NCBI RefSeq assembly: GCF_003058085.1
Contig: NZ_QBUD01000008.1
Location: forward strand, 111,836-175,835
Length of the DNA: 64,000 bases
DNA from: Yoonia sediminilitoris
GTDB lineage: Bacteria; Pseudomonadota; Alphaproteobacteria; Rhodobacterales; Rhodobacteraceae
Direction: 5' to 3'
Shown here one piece after another: positions 63,992 through 64,000 of the stretch (its first letter is position 1; each line of letters starts with the position of its first letter). The notes below the pieces were generated by a model. It worked only from the letters and a program-made list of their open reading frames with translations. It ran no database searches and was not told the DNA's origin. The position numbers and the translations under genes are program-made.

Positions 63992-64000
63992 ATGAGAAAG
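63992..64000 (+). CDS. Possible start of IS orfA, cut by window edge
   Basis: ATG AGA AAG at the very end is preceded by GAGGAG with 7-nt spacing. Met-Arg-Lys is the start of many IS3-family orfA products. Only three codons are visible. Confidence 0.3.

Overview
The window reads as a chromosomal segment of a marine alphaproteobacterium of the order Rhodobacterales (Roseobacter group). The case rests on gene content: heterotetrameric sarcosine oxidase, a CcmI-RuvX-DUF1289 run, SurE-Pcm-NlpD, tatABC joined to a DUF815 ATPase, CoxD/E/F-type maturation genes, and a rhizobial-type rhamnose operon. Genes are dense, often coupled by ATGA or TGATG overlaps, and GC-rich. No plasmid, phage or CRISPR signature is present. 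No species is named because sequence alone does not settle it.

Layout. 1-6.2 kb: a LysM protein running off the left edge, a LOG-family protein, RarD, a PLP-dependent dehydratase, iron superoxide dismutase with its terminator, and a formamidase-family enzyme with a zinc-ribbon insert. 6.2-12 kb: sarcosine oxidase operon soxB-(small membrane protein)-soxD-soxA-soxG. 12.2-14.1 kb: ccmI-ruvX-DUF1289. 14.2-22.3 kb: a solitary FbpC-like ATPase, an SDR/AlkC pair separated only by a stop codon, two surface-type lipoproteins, release factor 3, and two conserved unknowns. 22.4-24.4 kb: a DEAD-box helicase, then a gene-free stretch with clustered GAAACGCT motifs.

24.4-33.9 kb is a complete-looking L-rhamnose region in the order known from Rhizobium leguminosarum: rhaR-S-T-P-Q-U on the minus strand and rhaD-rhaI diverging on the plus strand. 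The kinase rhaK is reduced to a frameshifted remnant. An 11-bp inverted repeat that contains the -35 hexamer in both directions sits between rhaR and rhaD. 34.3-39.1 kb: infC with a non-AUG start and a strong terminator, then moxR/VWA/xdhC/molybdopterin-binding maturation genes with no molybdenum hydroxylase structural genes beside them.

39.5-54 kb is mostly housekeeping: an alpha/beta-hydrolase-like protein without its serine, pyrC, pyrE, dnaB, alr, a PqiA-like protein, radA, cvpA, purF, an ArsC-like reductase, surE, pcm and an NlpD-type LytM protein. 54.5-57.2 kb holds an 877-residue fusion of a coiled coil, helical repeats, a polysaccharide pyruvyl-transferase domain and a GT8 glycosyltransferase domain, flanked by gene-poor DNA. 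57.5-62.7 kb: DUF815 ATPase, tatC, tatB and tatA, a WYL regulator, a TSUP transporter and dusA. 62.8-64 kb looks like an island edge: an integrase N-terminal fragment, tRNA-Ser(GCU), uncharacterised DNA and the first codons of a possible IS orfA.

The observations most worth following are the pyruvyl-transferase/GT8 fusion, the rhamnose operon that has lost its kinase, the maturation cassette without structural genes, palindromic elements placed over stop codons, and the in-frame SDR/AlkC junction.
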